From Terriglobia bacterium (GTDB taxonomy: Bacteria; Acidobacteriota; Terriglobia; Acidiferrales; UBA7541), in assembly GCA_020072785.1 (NCBI GenBank), contig JAIQGG010000002.1, positions 1,488,001-1,552,000 on the forward strand: a stretch of 64,000 nucleotides of DNA, read 5' to 3'. Positions 16,345 to 24,561 of the stretch are shown one piece after another (positions within the stretch are counted from its first letter, which is position 1; each line of letters opens with the position of its first letter). Below the pieces are notes generated by a model. It did no database searches. It was not told the DNA's origin and saw nothing but the letters and a program-made list of their open reading frames with translations. The translations under genes and the position numbers were made by a program.

Positions 16345-16941
16345 ATGCAAGCTATTTCCGCATTTCGCGCAGTGACCCTTCTGGCGGCTGCCGCGATTGT
16401 CAGCGTTCCGGCCTATGCCCAGCAGGAGCAGCAAGTGTCCGTGGCCGAGGCTGCGCGCAGAACCCGGGCACAGAAAAAGACCCCCACAAAGCCAGTAAAG
16501 ATTTATACGGACGACGAACTGGCCCGCAGCACGCCGGCAAGCACTCCCGCCCCGGCGGGCACGGCGGGAACTGCGGAGAAGGCCGCCGCGAAAAAGCCGG
16601 GCGAAGAAGGCGCGAGCGCAAAGGGCGAGGGCAAGGAAGCGGGTGGCGGAGCTGCCAAGGATGAAAAGTACTGGCGGGCGAGATTCCAGCAGGCCCGCGA
16701 AAACCTGGCGCGCGCGGAAAAGGAACTGGACGTGCTGCAGCGCGAATCCAGCAAGGCCCAGTTGCAGAACTACAACGATCCCAACAAGGCCATGCAGGAA
16801 CAGTTTGCACGCAAAGAGATCAACGAAAAGCAGGCGCAGATCGAAGCCAAGAAGAAGGAGATCGGGGATCTCCAGAACTTCCTTAGCAAGCTTGAAGACG
16901 AGCTCCGGATGTCCGGAGGGGATTCCGGCTGGGCCCGCTAG
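16345..16941 (+). CDS. Secreted coiled-coil protein of unknown function
   Basis: 198 aa. Signal peptide of about 25 residues ending VPAYAQ; then an Ala/Lys/Gly/Pro-rich linker (about 60-105) with ASTPAPAGTAGTAEK; then a long charged amphipathic helix (about 108-190), heptad-like in QARENLARAEKELDVLQRESS and EKQAQIEAKKKEIGDLQ. No enzyme motif. I do not recognise the family. It lies between a histidine kinase and a sigma-54 response regulator on the same strand; a periplasmic sensor accessory or cell-envelope protein is possible, but only position suggests this. Confidence 0.7.
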   Translation: MQAISAFRAVTLLAAAAIVSVPAYAQQEQQVSVAEAARRTRAQKKTPTKPVKIYTDDELARSTPASTPAPAGTAGTAEKAAAKKPGEEGASAKGEGKEAGGGAAKDEKYWRARFQQARENLARAEKELDVLQRESSKAQLQNYNDPNKAMQEQFARKEINEKQAQIEAKKKEIGDLQNFLSKLEDELRMSGGDSGWAR

Positions 16942-17043
16942 CGCCGGCGGTACGGCTGCCCCGGCCCATGCGCCTTTCCTGGCCCACAGATACCCGCGTG
17001 TCTTTGCGGGGCGGCGCGGGCTTGCACGGCAGAAACGGACACG

Positions 17044-18432
17044 ATGGAACCCCTTCTCCTAGTTGAAGACAAGAGCGAGCTCCGCGCCATGCTGCACAAG
17101 GCGCTGGAGCGCGCGGGCTACGCCGTGGAAGAAGCGGCCGACGGCCTGGCGGCCATTCAAAAGATCCGCGGGCGGCGCTACCTGCTGATTCTCTCCGATC
17201 TGAAGATGCCCGGCGCCTCCGGCCTGGACGTTCTGCGCGAGGCCAAACAGGCGGACGCCACGATTCCGGTTATCCTGCTGACGGCCTTCGGTTCGATCGA
17301 GGAGGCGGTCACGGCGATGAAAGAAGGCGCCTTTGACTTCCTGCAGAAGCCGGTGGACCTGGAGCATTTGAAGCTGCTGGTGCAGCGCGGGGCGCGGCAG
17401 CAGGAGCTGCTGCGGGAAAACCTGCTGTTGCGCGAGGAATACTCGGAGCGCTACGGGTTTCCGCGGATCGTCGGCGAACACGCCGCGATCCGCGAAATCA
17501 GCCAGCAGATCCAGCGCGTGGCGGCGACCGATTCCACGGCCCTGCTGCTCGGCGAGAGCGGCACGGGCAAGGAACTCTTCGCGCGGGCCATCCATCACCT
17601 GTCGCCGCGCCGCGACCAGCAGATCGTGGCCCTGAATTGCGCCGCTATCCCCGACGGCCTGGTGGAAAACGAACTGTTCGGCCACGAGCGCGGGGCCTTC
17701 ACCGGAGCGGGAGCGCGCAAGGTGGGCAAGCTGGACCTGGCGCACCGCGGCACGCTGTTCCTGGACGAAATCGGCGAACTGCCCCTGGCCACACAGGCCA
17801 AGCTGTTGCGCGTGATCGAGGAGCGGTGCTTCGACCGCGTCGGAGGAACGCAGCCCATCGAAGTGGACGTGCGCATCGTGGTGGCCACCAACCGCGACCT
17901 GCGCAAAGCCGTGGAAGCCAAGACCTTCCGTGAGGATCTTTACTTCCGCATCTCCGCCGTCCCCATCCTCATTCCGCCGCTGCGCGAACGCGGCAAGGAT
18001 GTCCTGTTGCTCGCGGAGCATTTCCTCGACCAGTTCCGGCGGGAATTCTCCAAACAGGGGCTGGAATTCTCTCCGGATGCGCGCGAGCGCATGCTGCAAT
18101 ATGCCTGGCCGGGCAACATCCGCGAACTGCAGAACGCCATCGAGCGCGCCGTAATTCTTGCCGACGGCCCGGTGCTCACCCCCCAGGCCCTGCAACTGCC
18201 CGAGCCGCTTCCAGCCGGGGGGAGCATTCCCGCCGGTCTGCTGCCCGAAGAGTTCACCTGGAACGGGACGCTGGAAGAGGTCAGCCGGCGGGCGCTGGCT
18301 CATGTGGAACGCGTGCTGCTGGAAAACACCATGCGGGACTGCCAGTGGAACAAGACGCGGGCCGCGGAAAAGCTCGGGGTATCGGCAAAAACACTGCTGG
18401 CCAAACTGCGCAGCGCCGGACTCGAGAAGTAA
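17044..18432 (+). CDS. Sigma-54-dependent response regulator (NtrC family)
   Basis: 462 aa with three domains. Receiver: phospho-acceptor D52 in LSDLKMPG and K102 in QKPVDLEH. AAA+: Walker A GESGTGKE at 170-177, the sigma-54 contact loop GAFTGA at 217-222, and Walker B FLDEIGELP. A Fis-type helix-turn-helix forms the C-terminus (NKTRAAEKLGVSAKTLLAKL). It should activate sigma-54 promoters after phosphorylation by the kinase at 14941. The cotranscribed genes are pilD, the kinase and a secreted coiled-coil protein; the target genes are not obvious. Confidence 0.92.
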   Translation: MEPLLLVEDKSELRAMLHKALERAGYAVEEAADGLAAIQKIRGRRYLLILSDLKMPGASGLDVLREAKQADATIPVILLTAFGSIEEAVTAMKEGAFDFLQKPVDLEHLKLLVQRGARQQELLRENLLLREEYSERYGFPRIVGEHAAIREISQQIQRVAATDSTALLLGESGTGKELFARAIHHLSPRRDQQIVALNCAAIPDGLVENELFGHERGAFTGAGARKVGKLDLAHRGTLFLDEIGELPLATQAKLLRVIEERCFDRVGGTQPIEVDVRIVVATNRDLRKAVEAKTFREDLYFRISAVPILIPPLRERGKDVLLLAEHFLDQFRREFSKQGLEFSPDARERMLQYAWPGNIRELQNAIERAVILADGPVLTPQALQLPEPLPAGGSIPAGLLPEEFTWNGTLEEVSRRALAHVERVLLENTMRDCQWNKTRAAEKLGVSAKTLLAKLRSAGLEK

Positions 18433-18453
18433 GCTTCTTCCCTGCCCGCGCGG

Positions 18454-19236
18454 TCAGCGAGGGCGCTTCCCCAGATGCAGGGCCACCGTCGCGCCGGTCC
18501 ACGCCTCGAAGCGCGTCTCCACATAGCCCGCCTGCTGCATCAGCCCGGCCAGCTCCTCGGGCAGGAAAAAGCGCGCCACGGAAGCGGGAAGGTAGGAGTA
18601 CGCCGGGCGGTCGCCGGAGATGATGCCGCCGAGGCGCGGCAGGACGCTGCGAAAATACCAGCGGTAGAGAGCGCCGAAGAAACCGCTGCGCGGTTCGGTG
18701 AAATCGAGAATGGCCAGGGTGCCGCCGGGCTTCAACACGCGGAGAATTTCGCGCAGGCCGCTGTGGTAGTTGGCGAGGTTGCGGAAACCGAAGGCGGAGG
18801 TGACCAGATCGAAAGAGGCGTCGGGAAAAGGCAGGCGCAGGGCATCGGCTTCGAGGAACTCGGGAGCCGCGAGTGCGCCAGAGTGTTGCGTGGCGGGTAC
18901 GCCGGCGGCCTTTTCCCTGGCGCGCACCAGCATGCGGTGGGCGAAGTCCGCGCCAAAGATGTGCGCCTTCCCTGCCCGGGCCAGGGCCAGCGCCAGGTCA
19001 CCCGTGCCGCAGCAGAGATCGAGCACGCGGGCATCCGGGCGGGCGAGAATGCCGCGCAGGCGGCGCGTGGCGCGCCAGCGCCAGACCCGGTCGAGCTGCA
19101 GGGAGAGCACGTGGTTGAGCAGATCGTAACGCGGCGCGATGCGTCCGAACATCTCGCGCACCAGGCGCGAGGCTTCTTCTTCGGTGCGCGCACCGGGCGG
19201 GGTTGTTCCCCTGGGTGTGGTCTGCGGATCAGGCAT
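18454..19236 (-). CDS. menG: Demethylmenaquinone methyltransferase
   Basis: 260 aa SAM-dependent methyltransferase of the UbiE/MenG family, the last step of menaquinone synthesis. SAM motif I VLDLCCGTGDLALALA; family signatures FDLVTSAFGFRNL and LRVLKPGGTLAILDFTEP, and an N-terminal MFGRIAPRYDLLNHVLS. The ATG at 19236 is preferred: it overlaps the aroB stop region by 8 nt, while a start at 19272 would lie deeper in aroB and lacks a ribosome site. aroB-menG form an operon; chorismate from the aroB pathway is the menaquinone ring precursor. Confidence 0.92.
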   Translation of the reverse strand: MPDPQTTPRGTTPPGARTEEEASRLVREMFGRIAPRYDLLNHVLSLQLDRVWRWRATRRLRGILARPDARVLDLCCGTGDLALALARAGKAHIFGADFAHRMLVRAREKAAGVPATQHSGALAAPEFLEADALRLPFPDASFDLVTSAFGFRNLANYHSGLREILRVLKPGGTLAILDFTEPRSGFFGALYRWYFRSVLPRLGGIISGDRPAYSYLPASVARFFLPEELAGLMQQAGYVETRFEAWTGATVALHLGKRPR

Positions 19237-20350
19237 GGATCTTCGCAGAAGGCTCCGAGAGGTGCGGCGCATGATGCAGGACGCGCTCGACGAGGGAAAG
19301 CGGGATGGCGCCGTAGGTGCGCGCCTGGCCCAGGGCCGGACTCAGGACAAAACGGAGATTTCCTCCGCGGGTCTTCTTGTCGCGGCCCATGACGCGGAGC
19401 AGGCCGGCCGGGCGCACCGCGGGCCATGCGGGAAGCGGACGCAGACGGCGCACGAGGGCGATGATGCGCGCGGCGTCATTGGCCGGGGTGATCTCCGCCT
19501 CGTGGCCGAGCAGAGCGGCGGCCATCATGCCCCAGGCGACGGCCTCGCCATGCTGGAAACGGCGGTATGCGGTGATGCTCTCCAGGGCGTGGCCGAAAGT
19601 GTGGCCAAAGTTGAGAATTTCGCGCAGACCGGTTTCGCGCTCGTCCCGGCTGACGACGCGGGCCTTGATCTCCGCAGAACGGGTGATGACATGGCTGAGG
19701 GCGCGGGCATCGCGGGCCAGGATGCGCTCGAGGTGGGCTTCCAGATAGGCGAAGAGGGCCTTGTCGGCAATGACGCCGTACTTGATGACCTCGGCCAGAC
19801 CACCGCGAAACTCGCGCGGCGGCAGGGTGCGCAGCAGGAGCGGATCGATGAGCACCTGGCGCGGGGGATAGAAGGCCCCCACCAGGTTTTTGCCTTCGGG
19901 AAGGTTGACGCCGGTTTTGCCGCCGATGGAGCTGTCCACCTGGGCCACCAGGGTCGTGGGCACGTGCACAAGTTTCACGCCGCGCAGGTAGCTGGCGGCC
20001 ACGAAGCCGGCCACGTCGCCCACTACGCCGCCGCCCACCGCGACCAGCAGGGCGCGGCGGTCGGCTCCGGCACGGCTCAACGCGCGGCACAGGGACTCCA
20101 CGGTCTGCAAAGTCTTGGCCGCCTCGCCATCCTTCATGAAAATCACCGGCTGACCCTTCCGCAGGCGCAGGCCGCGAGAGACTGCGGCGCCCACGGCGCG
20201 CCATACGCGCGGCGAGGTCACGATAAAGCAGCCGGTGGCCGGGCCGAGTTTTTGCAGCCAGCGGTGCGCCTGGCCGGCAACGCCGGGGCCACAGACAATG
20301 GTGTAGCGGCAGTCCGCGGCGTGTACGGAAATTTGTTTCGGCTTGCTCAT
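19229..20350 (-). CDS. aroB: 3-Dehydroquinate synthase
   Basis: 373 aa NAD- and zinc-dependent enzyme converting DAHP to 3-dehydroquinate, step 2 of the shikimate pathway. Motifs: GGGVVGDVAGFVAASYLRG, PTTLVAQVDSSIGGKTGVNLP, GLAEVIKYGVI and FGHTFGHALES. The ATG at 20350 follows GAGGAGC with 5-nt spacing and gives the normal family length; an upstream ATG at 20404 adds 18 residues of non-family sequence. Divergent from nadB. Confidence 0.95.
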   Translation of the reverse strand: MSKPKQISVHAADCRYTIVCGPGVAGQAHRWLQKLGPATGCFIVTSPRVWRAVGAAVSRGLRLRKGQPVIFMKDGEAAKTLQTVESLCRALSRAGADRRALLVAVGGGVVGDVAGFVAASYLRGVKLVHVPTTLVAQVDSSIGGKTGVNLPEGKNLVGAFYPPRQVLIDPLLLRTLPPREFRGGLAEVIKYGVIADKALFAYLEAHLERILARDARALSHVITRSAEIKARVVSRDERETGLREILNFGHTFGHALESITAYRRFQHGEAVAWGMMAAALLGHEAEITPANDAARIIALVRRLRPLPAWPAVRPAGLLRVMGRDKKTRGGNLRFVLSPALGQARTYGAIPLSLVERVLHHAPHLSEPSAKIHA

Positions 20351-20471
20351 TGGCGCTCCTCGAATGTAACACAGGAGCTTGCGCTCCGGCCTCCACCCGT
20401 CCACACTCGTCCGCGGAGTGAATCCGGGAAAAGCTTCGTGCTACCATAAGTTGTTCCGAACCGACCGCCCC

Positions 20472-22118
20472 ATGGCACATTCCTCGAAGACACACCCCGT
20501 CGATTACGCCGTCATCGGTTGCGGCATCGCCGGGCTGCGCGCGGCCATCGAGCTGAGCACGGCGGGCAGCGTGCTGGTGCTGGCCAAGTCCGAGCTGAGC
20601 GATTCGGCGACAGCCTACGCACAAGGGGGGATAGCCGTCTCCCTGAGCGACGAGGACGAAGTCGGGCTGCACGAACAGGACACCATCCTGGCCGGGGACG
20701 GGCTGTGCCGCGCCGAAGCAGTGCGCCTGCTGGTCGAAGAAGGCCCCAAGTACATCCAACAGCTGATCGAATGGGGCACCGAATTTGACCGCGCGGGGAC
20801 CAAGCTGGCCTTCACGCGTGAAGCGGCACACAGCCGCTCGCGCATCCTGCATGCCCACGGCGACTCCACGGGGCGGGAGATCAGCCGGGCCCTGCTGGCC
20901 CGGGCGCATACCCTGCCCCGGCTGCACCTCTGGCCGCACGCCTTTACCACCGAGCTGCTGGTGGAATCCGGGCGCGTGGTGGGGCTGCGTTTTCTAGATG
21001 AAAGCGATGGCAGCGTGCATGAAGTGCGCGCCGGCGCCGTGCTCCTGGCCACTGGCGGGCTGGGGCAGATCTATCGGGAAACCACGAATCCGGAAGTGGC
21101 CACCGGGGACGGCATGGCCATCGCCTACAACGCCGGGGCGGTGCTTTCGGACATGGAGTTCGTACAGTTTCACCCCACCGCGCTGGCGGTAAAGGGCGCG
21201 CCGCGCTTTCTGCTCTCCGAGGCGCTGCGCGGCGAAGGCGCAGTGCTGCGCAACATCAACCTCGAGCGCTTCATGAAGCGCTACGCGGAAGCGCAGGAAC
21301 TGGCGCCGCGCGACGTGGTGGCCCGGGCTATCGTCTCCGAAATGCACCGCACCAGCAGCGAGCATGTCTACCTGGACATGACGTCGAAGAGCGAAGAGTT
21401 TCTAAAGAAACGCTTTCCGCGCATCTATTCGACCTGCCTCAGCTACGGCCTGGACCTCGCGAGCGACCTCGCTCCGGTGTGTCCCGCGGCCCACTACATG
21501 ATGGGCGGGGTCAAGACCGATCTGTGGGGGCGGACGTCGCTGGCGGGCCTGTACGCCGCGGGAGAGACCGCGGCGACCGGCGTCCACGGGGCCAATCGCC
21601 TGGCGAGCAATTCCCTTCTCGAAGGCCTGGTCTTCGGCGCGCGCGCCGGACAAGCGATGAACCAGGACGCGCCTGCCGCCAAGCATGGCGCCACCACCCT
21701 GCCGGGGATTCCCGCACCGCGGCCGGGCGACCCTGCGAAAGCTGCGGCAAAACATGCGGCGGGAGCGGCGCCATCCACGGTGCCGGCCCGCGCGGCGGCT
21801 CCCGCACCTGCCCCCGCGCTGCTGAAGATCCGCGACGTCATGTGGAAACACGTGGGGATCATGCGCAGCGGCCCGGCGCTGACAGCCGCGCTGGAGCAGC
21901 TCCGGGCCATTGCGCTGCCCGAGCCCAGGAAATTGAACCGCACGGAGCAGGAGCTGTGCAATCTGCATACCCTCGCGGAGCTGATCGCGGGGTCCGCGCT
22001 GGCCCGCGAAGAGAGCCGCGGCAGCCACTACCGCTCGGATTTCCCCTTCCGCAATGATGAGGACTTCTCGAAACACTCGGCGGTGGTGCGGGGGCAGGAG
22101 ATCCAGTTCGAGGAGTAG
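20472..22118 (+). CDS. nadB: L-aspartate oxidase
   Basis: 548 aa FAD enzyme oxidising L-aspartate to iminoaspartate, the first step of NAD synthesis. N-terminal FAD-binding AVIGCGIAGLRAAIEL; ATAYAQGGIAV; QFHPTAL; LSEALRGEGAVL; AAHYMMGGVKTDLWGRT; GETAATGVHGANRLASNSLLEG. The ATG at 20472 directly precedes the FAD motif. Between the catalytic part and the C-terminal helical domain there is an Ala/Pro-rich, low-complexity stretch (about residues 395-450) that is unusual for NadB and probably a flexible linker. No nadA or nadC is adjacent. Confidence 0.94.
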   Translation: MAHSSKTHPVDYAVIGCGIAGLRAAIELSTAGSVLVLAKSELSDSATAYAQGGIAVSLSDEDEVGLHEQDTILAGDGLCRAEAVRLLVEEGPKYIQQLIEWGTEFDRAGTKLAFTREAAHSRSRILHAHGDSTGREISRALLARAHTLPRLHLWPHAFTTELLVESGRVVGLRFLDESDGSVHEVRAGAVLLATGGLGQIYRETTNPEVATGDGMAIAYNAGAVLSDMEFVQFHPTALAVKGAPRFLLSEALRGEGAVLRNINLERFMKRYAEAQELAPRDVVARAIVSEMHRTSSEHVYLDMTSKSEEFLKKRFPRIYSTCLSYGLDLASDLAPVCPAAHYMMGGVKTDLWGRTSLAGLYAAGETAATGVHGANRLASNSLLEGLVFGARAGQAMNQDAPAAKHGATTLPGIPAPRPGDPAKAAAKHAAGAAPSTVPARAAAPAPAPALLKIRDVMWKHVGIMRSGPALTAALEQLRAIALPEPRKLNRTEQELCNLHTLAELIAGSALAREESRGSHYRSDFPFRNDEDFSKHSAVVRGQEIQFEE

Positions 22119-22219
22119 GCGGCGGCAATAAATCAAAGAGCGATTCCTCGGCTTCGCGGACCGATAAACAAGCCCGCTCCGCTCGGAATGACCACAGCTA
22201 ACGAATTGCCCTGAGCCGG

Positions 22220-23218
22220 TTAGCGGGGCTTGCGCTCAAGTTCCCTTACACTTTCCAGGAAGACGTGGCCGACAACAGCGAGGCTGCGGGCGCTGACCTT
22301 GTCCAGGGTGTCCTGCGGCGTGTGCCAGTAGGACGCGCTGGTCTCCAGATCGATGACGTCCACGGCGGGCACGCTCCGGCGCAGGAACGAGACGTGGTCG
22401 TCGTCAATGGAAGTTTCCTCGGGGACGAAGATATGGCCGTAGCCGAGCCGCGCGGCTACGGACCAGACCAGATCGGTCAGCCATTTCGTGGAACCGCTCT
22501 CGCGGCGAATGCGCAGGTTGCGGCTGCCGACGAGATCGGCGAGCAGCAGGGCTTTGATGCGCTTCAAATCGCCGCTGGCGGCCAGGCGCGCGGCCATCTC
22601 CCGGCTGCCATAGCAATTATCAGGATCCGCCCACTGCCAGTTGACCGCCTCTTCCCCGTCAAAGAAAGCGATCCAGACGGCATCACGGCCGGGCTTGGCG
22701 CAGAGCAGGCGCGCAAGCTCCAGCATCACGCCGGTGGAAGAGCCGCCATCGTCGGCGCCAACGAAGTTTTCCAGGCGTTTTGTGTCGTAGTGCGTGGACA
22801 GCAGGATGATGTCCGGACGCTCGCCGGGAATCTTCACCAGGATGTTTTTCATGGCCAGGCGTCCCGCAGGGGTGTCCGCGTGGAAGTCGTCGGTTTCGGT
22901 CCTGCAACCGTAGGACTTCAATTCGGCGAGGATGTACTGCTGGGCTTGCGCGATGCCCGGTGTGCCGGACTGGCGCGGGCCAATCTGCGTGAGCCGCGCC
23001 ACGTGGGCGAGGGCCTTGCTGCCGTCAAAGCCGCCGGTGGAGTCCGGAGGAGGGGCGTCGGTGGCCTGGGCCGGAGCGGCTACCGCGAAATGGCCGTCGC
23101 GGGCTGGCATCCGCGGCAATTTTGAGTCATCGCTCTTTGCACCGCATCCGGCAAACGCAGCCAAGATAAAAAGCCCGCACACGCCGGCGTGGGCGACCGA
23201 GAGCCGAGAATGCTTCAT
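22220..23218 (-). CDS. M28-family zinc peptidase, glutaminyl-peptide cyclotransferase-like, probable lipoprotein
   Basis: 332 aa. N-terminal signal peptide ends in FAG-C25, close to a lipobox (Phe instead of Leu at -3), so it is probably lipid-anchored. Zinc ligands in M28 order: STHYDT (His), GADDGGS (Asp), FFDGEEA (Glu-Glu), LLADLVG (Asp) and WHTPQDTLD (His). The layout with the first ligand followed by ENFVGADDGGSSTG resembles glutaminyl cyclases, which form N-terminal pyroglutamate; aminopeptidase activity is the alternative. Last gene of the tat operon: its ATG follows the tatC TGA directly, with GGAGG eight bases upstream. Confidence 0.83.
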   Translation of the reverse strand: MKHSRLSVAHAGVCGLFILAAFAGCGAKSDDSKLPRMPARDGHFAVAAPAQATDAPPPDSTGGFDGSKALAHVARLTQIGPRQSGTPGIAQAQQYILAELKSYGCRTETDDFHADTPAGRLAMKNILVKIPGERPDIILLSTHYDTKRLENFVGADDGGSSTGVMLELARLLCAKPGRDAVWIAFFDGEEAVNWQWADPDNCYGSREMAARLAASGDLKRIKALLLADLVGSRNLRIRRESGSTKWLTDLVWSVAARLGYGHIFVPEETSIDDDHVSFLRRSVPAVDVIDLETSASYWHTPQDTLDKVSARSLAVVGHVFLESVRELERKPR

Positions 23219-24028
23219 TCAGCGCGCCTCCGCGGCCGCCGCGAGCCGCCGGGTGCGCCGCCGGGTGACCACCGCGGAAACCGCTATTCCCAGGAAATAG
23301 AGCCCCACCATGGGGGCCATGAAGATCAACATGGTCATGGCGTCGGGTGTGGGGGTCACGATGGCCGCGACGACGGCGATGATCAAAATGGCATAGCGGA
23401 AGTTCGTCCAAAGAAATTTCGGGGTCACAATGCCAAAGAGCGAGAGAAAGAAAATCAAGATGGGCAGCTCAAAGACCAGCCCCAGTCCGAGCAGCACCAA
23501 GAGGATCAGGTCGAAGTATTCGTTGATGCTGATCAGCGGGGTCACCGGCCCCTTGAAGCTGATCAGGAAACGCAGCATGTACGGCAGCATGATGAAATAG
23601 CCGAAGGCAATCCCGGAGAGAAACAACAAGACCGTGGAGAACAGGAACCCGGTGATGGCCTTGCGTTCGTGCTTGTAGAGCGCCGGGGCGACAAACAGCC
23701 AGATCTGATACAGGACCACCGGGGAGGCCAGGACCACGCCCAGATAGACGCCCAAGGTGATGATCAGGTTCAGGTAGCCGGTGGGATTGGTGTAGACGAG
23801 CTTCTGCTCGAGATGCGCGTCGGACAGGGCCTTCAGCATCGGGCGGGTAATCCAGCCGATCACGCGCTCGGAGACGGCCACGCCCGCGAAGGCGCCGAGG
23901 ACGATGGCGATGAGCGAGTTGATGATGCGCGTGCGCAGCTCTACAAGGTGCTCGAAGAAGGTCATCGGGGCGCCGCTCTCTTCGGCGGGCGGTGGGGCGG
24001 CAGCCTCAGGCGGGGTAATAGTCGTCAT
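23219..24028 (-). CDS. tatC: Sec-independent protein translocase TatC
   Basis: 269 aa, six membrane helices, the twin-arginine signal receptor of the Tat translocon. Signature MTFFEHLVELRTRIINSLIAI near the N-terminus, VYLGVVLASPVVLYQIWLFVAPALYKHERK and IVTPTPDAMTML. The ATG at 24028 is chosen because translation from it starts a short hydrophilic lead before the first helix; it overlaps the tatA/B gene by 23 nt. In one operon with tatA/B and the M28 lipoprotein. Confidence 0.95.
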   Translation of the reverse strand: MTTITPPEAAAPPPAEESGAPMTFFEHLVELRTRIINSLIAIVLGAFAGVAVSERVIGWITRPMLKALSDAHLEQKLVYTNPTGYLNLIITLGVYLGVVLASPVVLYQIWLFVAPALYKHERKAITGFLFSTVLLFLSGIAFGYFIMLPYMLRFLISFKGPVTPLISINEYFDLILLVLLGLGLVFELPILIFFLSLFGIVTPKFLWTNFRYAILIIAVVAAIVTPTPDAMTMLIFMAPMVGLYFLGIAVSAVVTRRRTRRLAAAAEAR

Positions 24029-24467
24029 GGTTGGTGGGCTCGACGCGCCCGACGGTGGCACTGGAGGTTTCCGGTTCCCTAGCTTGCCCGGCCGGGGGCT
24101 CGAGCGTGGACTCGGTCGAGCGGGCCACGGTTTCCGGGATGGCTGCGGAAGCATCTCCTGCGGATGGTTCGGCAGCGGGCGGCGCAGCCGCGGATTCCGG
24201 CGCAGGGGACTCGCTGCCAGGCACTTCGGAAGGCGGCAGGGCGGCCACTGGAGCCAAGGCGGCCTCGGCCTTCTTGCGCTCTACCTCGCGGGCCTGGCGC
24301 TCGAGGTCGCGCATCTCCTCTTCGAAGGCGCTGCGGAAATCGGTGGAGGCCTTGCGGAACTCGGCCATCAGCTTGCCCAGGCCGCGGGCCAGCTCCGGCA
24401 GCTTCTGCGGGCCGAAGACGACCAGCGCCACCAGGAAGATGACGACCATATGCGGGATGCTTAGCAT
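24006..24467 (-). CDS. tatB: Sec-independent protein translocase TatA/TatB family protein
   Basis: 153 aa. One short N-terminal membrane helix (MVVIFLVALVVFGPQKLPELARGLGK), the FGP hinge, an amphipathic helix and a long charged tail, then a Pro/Ala/Ser/Glu-rich C-terminus. The helix with internal FGPQKLPE and the length fit TatB better than the smaller TatA, but the two cannot be separated safely by eye. Forms the translocation complex with the downstream TatC. Confidence 0.85.
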   Translation of the reverse strand: MLSIPHMVVIFLVALVVFGPQKLPELARGLGKLMAEFRKASTDFRSAFEEEMRDLERQAREVERKKAEAALAPVAALPPSEVPGSESPAPESAAAPPAAEPSAGDASAAIPETVARSTESTLEPPAGQAREPETSSATVGRVEPTNHDDYYPA

Positions 24468-24527
24468 GTCTCATGTGCATCATAGAGAACGCTCTTCCAC
24501 GCTGTCAAACCCGCATTTCCGCTATGC

Positions 24528-24533
24528 TATACT
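24528..24533 (+). promoter_or_regulatory. Possible -10 element of the ctpA-like gene
   Basis: TATACT 29 nt before the start codon in the 94-bp gap between the divergent tat operon and the protease gene. The nearest -35-like hexamer (CTGTCA, 24502-24507) is at a poor 20-nt spacing. Confidence 0.3.
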
Positions 24534-24561
24534 GGCGTGGTAAGAGTTTCGCGAGGAGTCC

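Noticed and set aside
23216-23221. TGA-ATG junction of tatC and the M28 peptidase in the same frame as a possible readthrough/Sec site
   Set aside because: The downstream part has its own signal peptide and GGAGG ribosome site, and both sides are complete known proteins.
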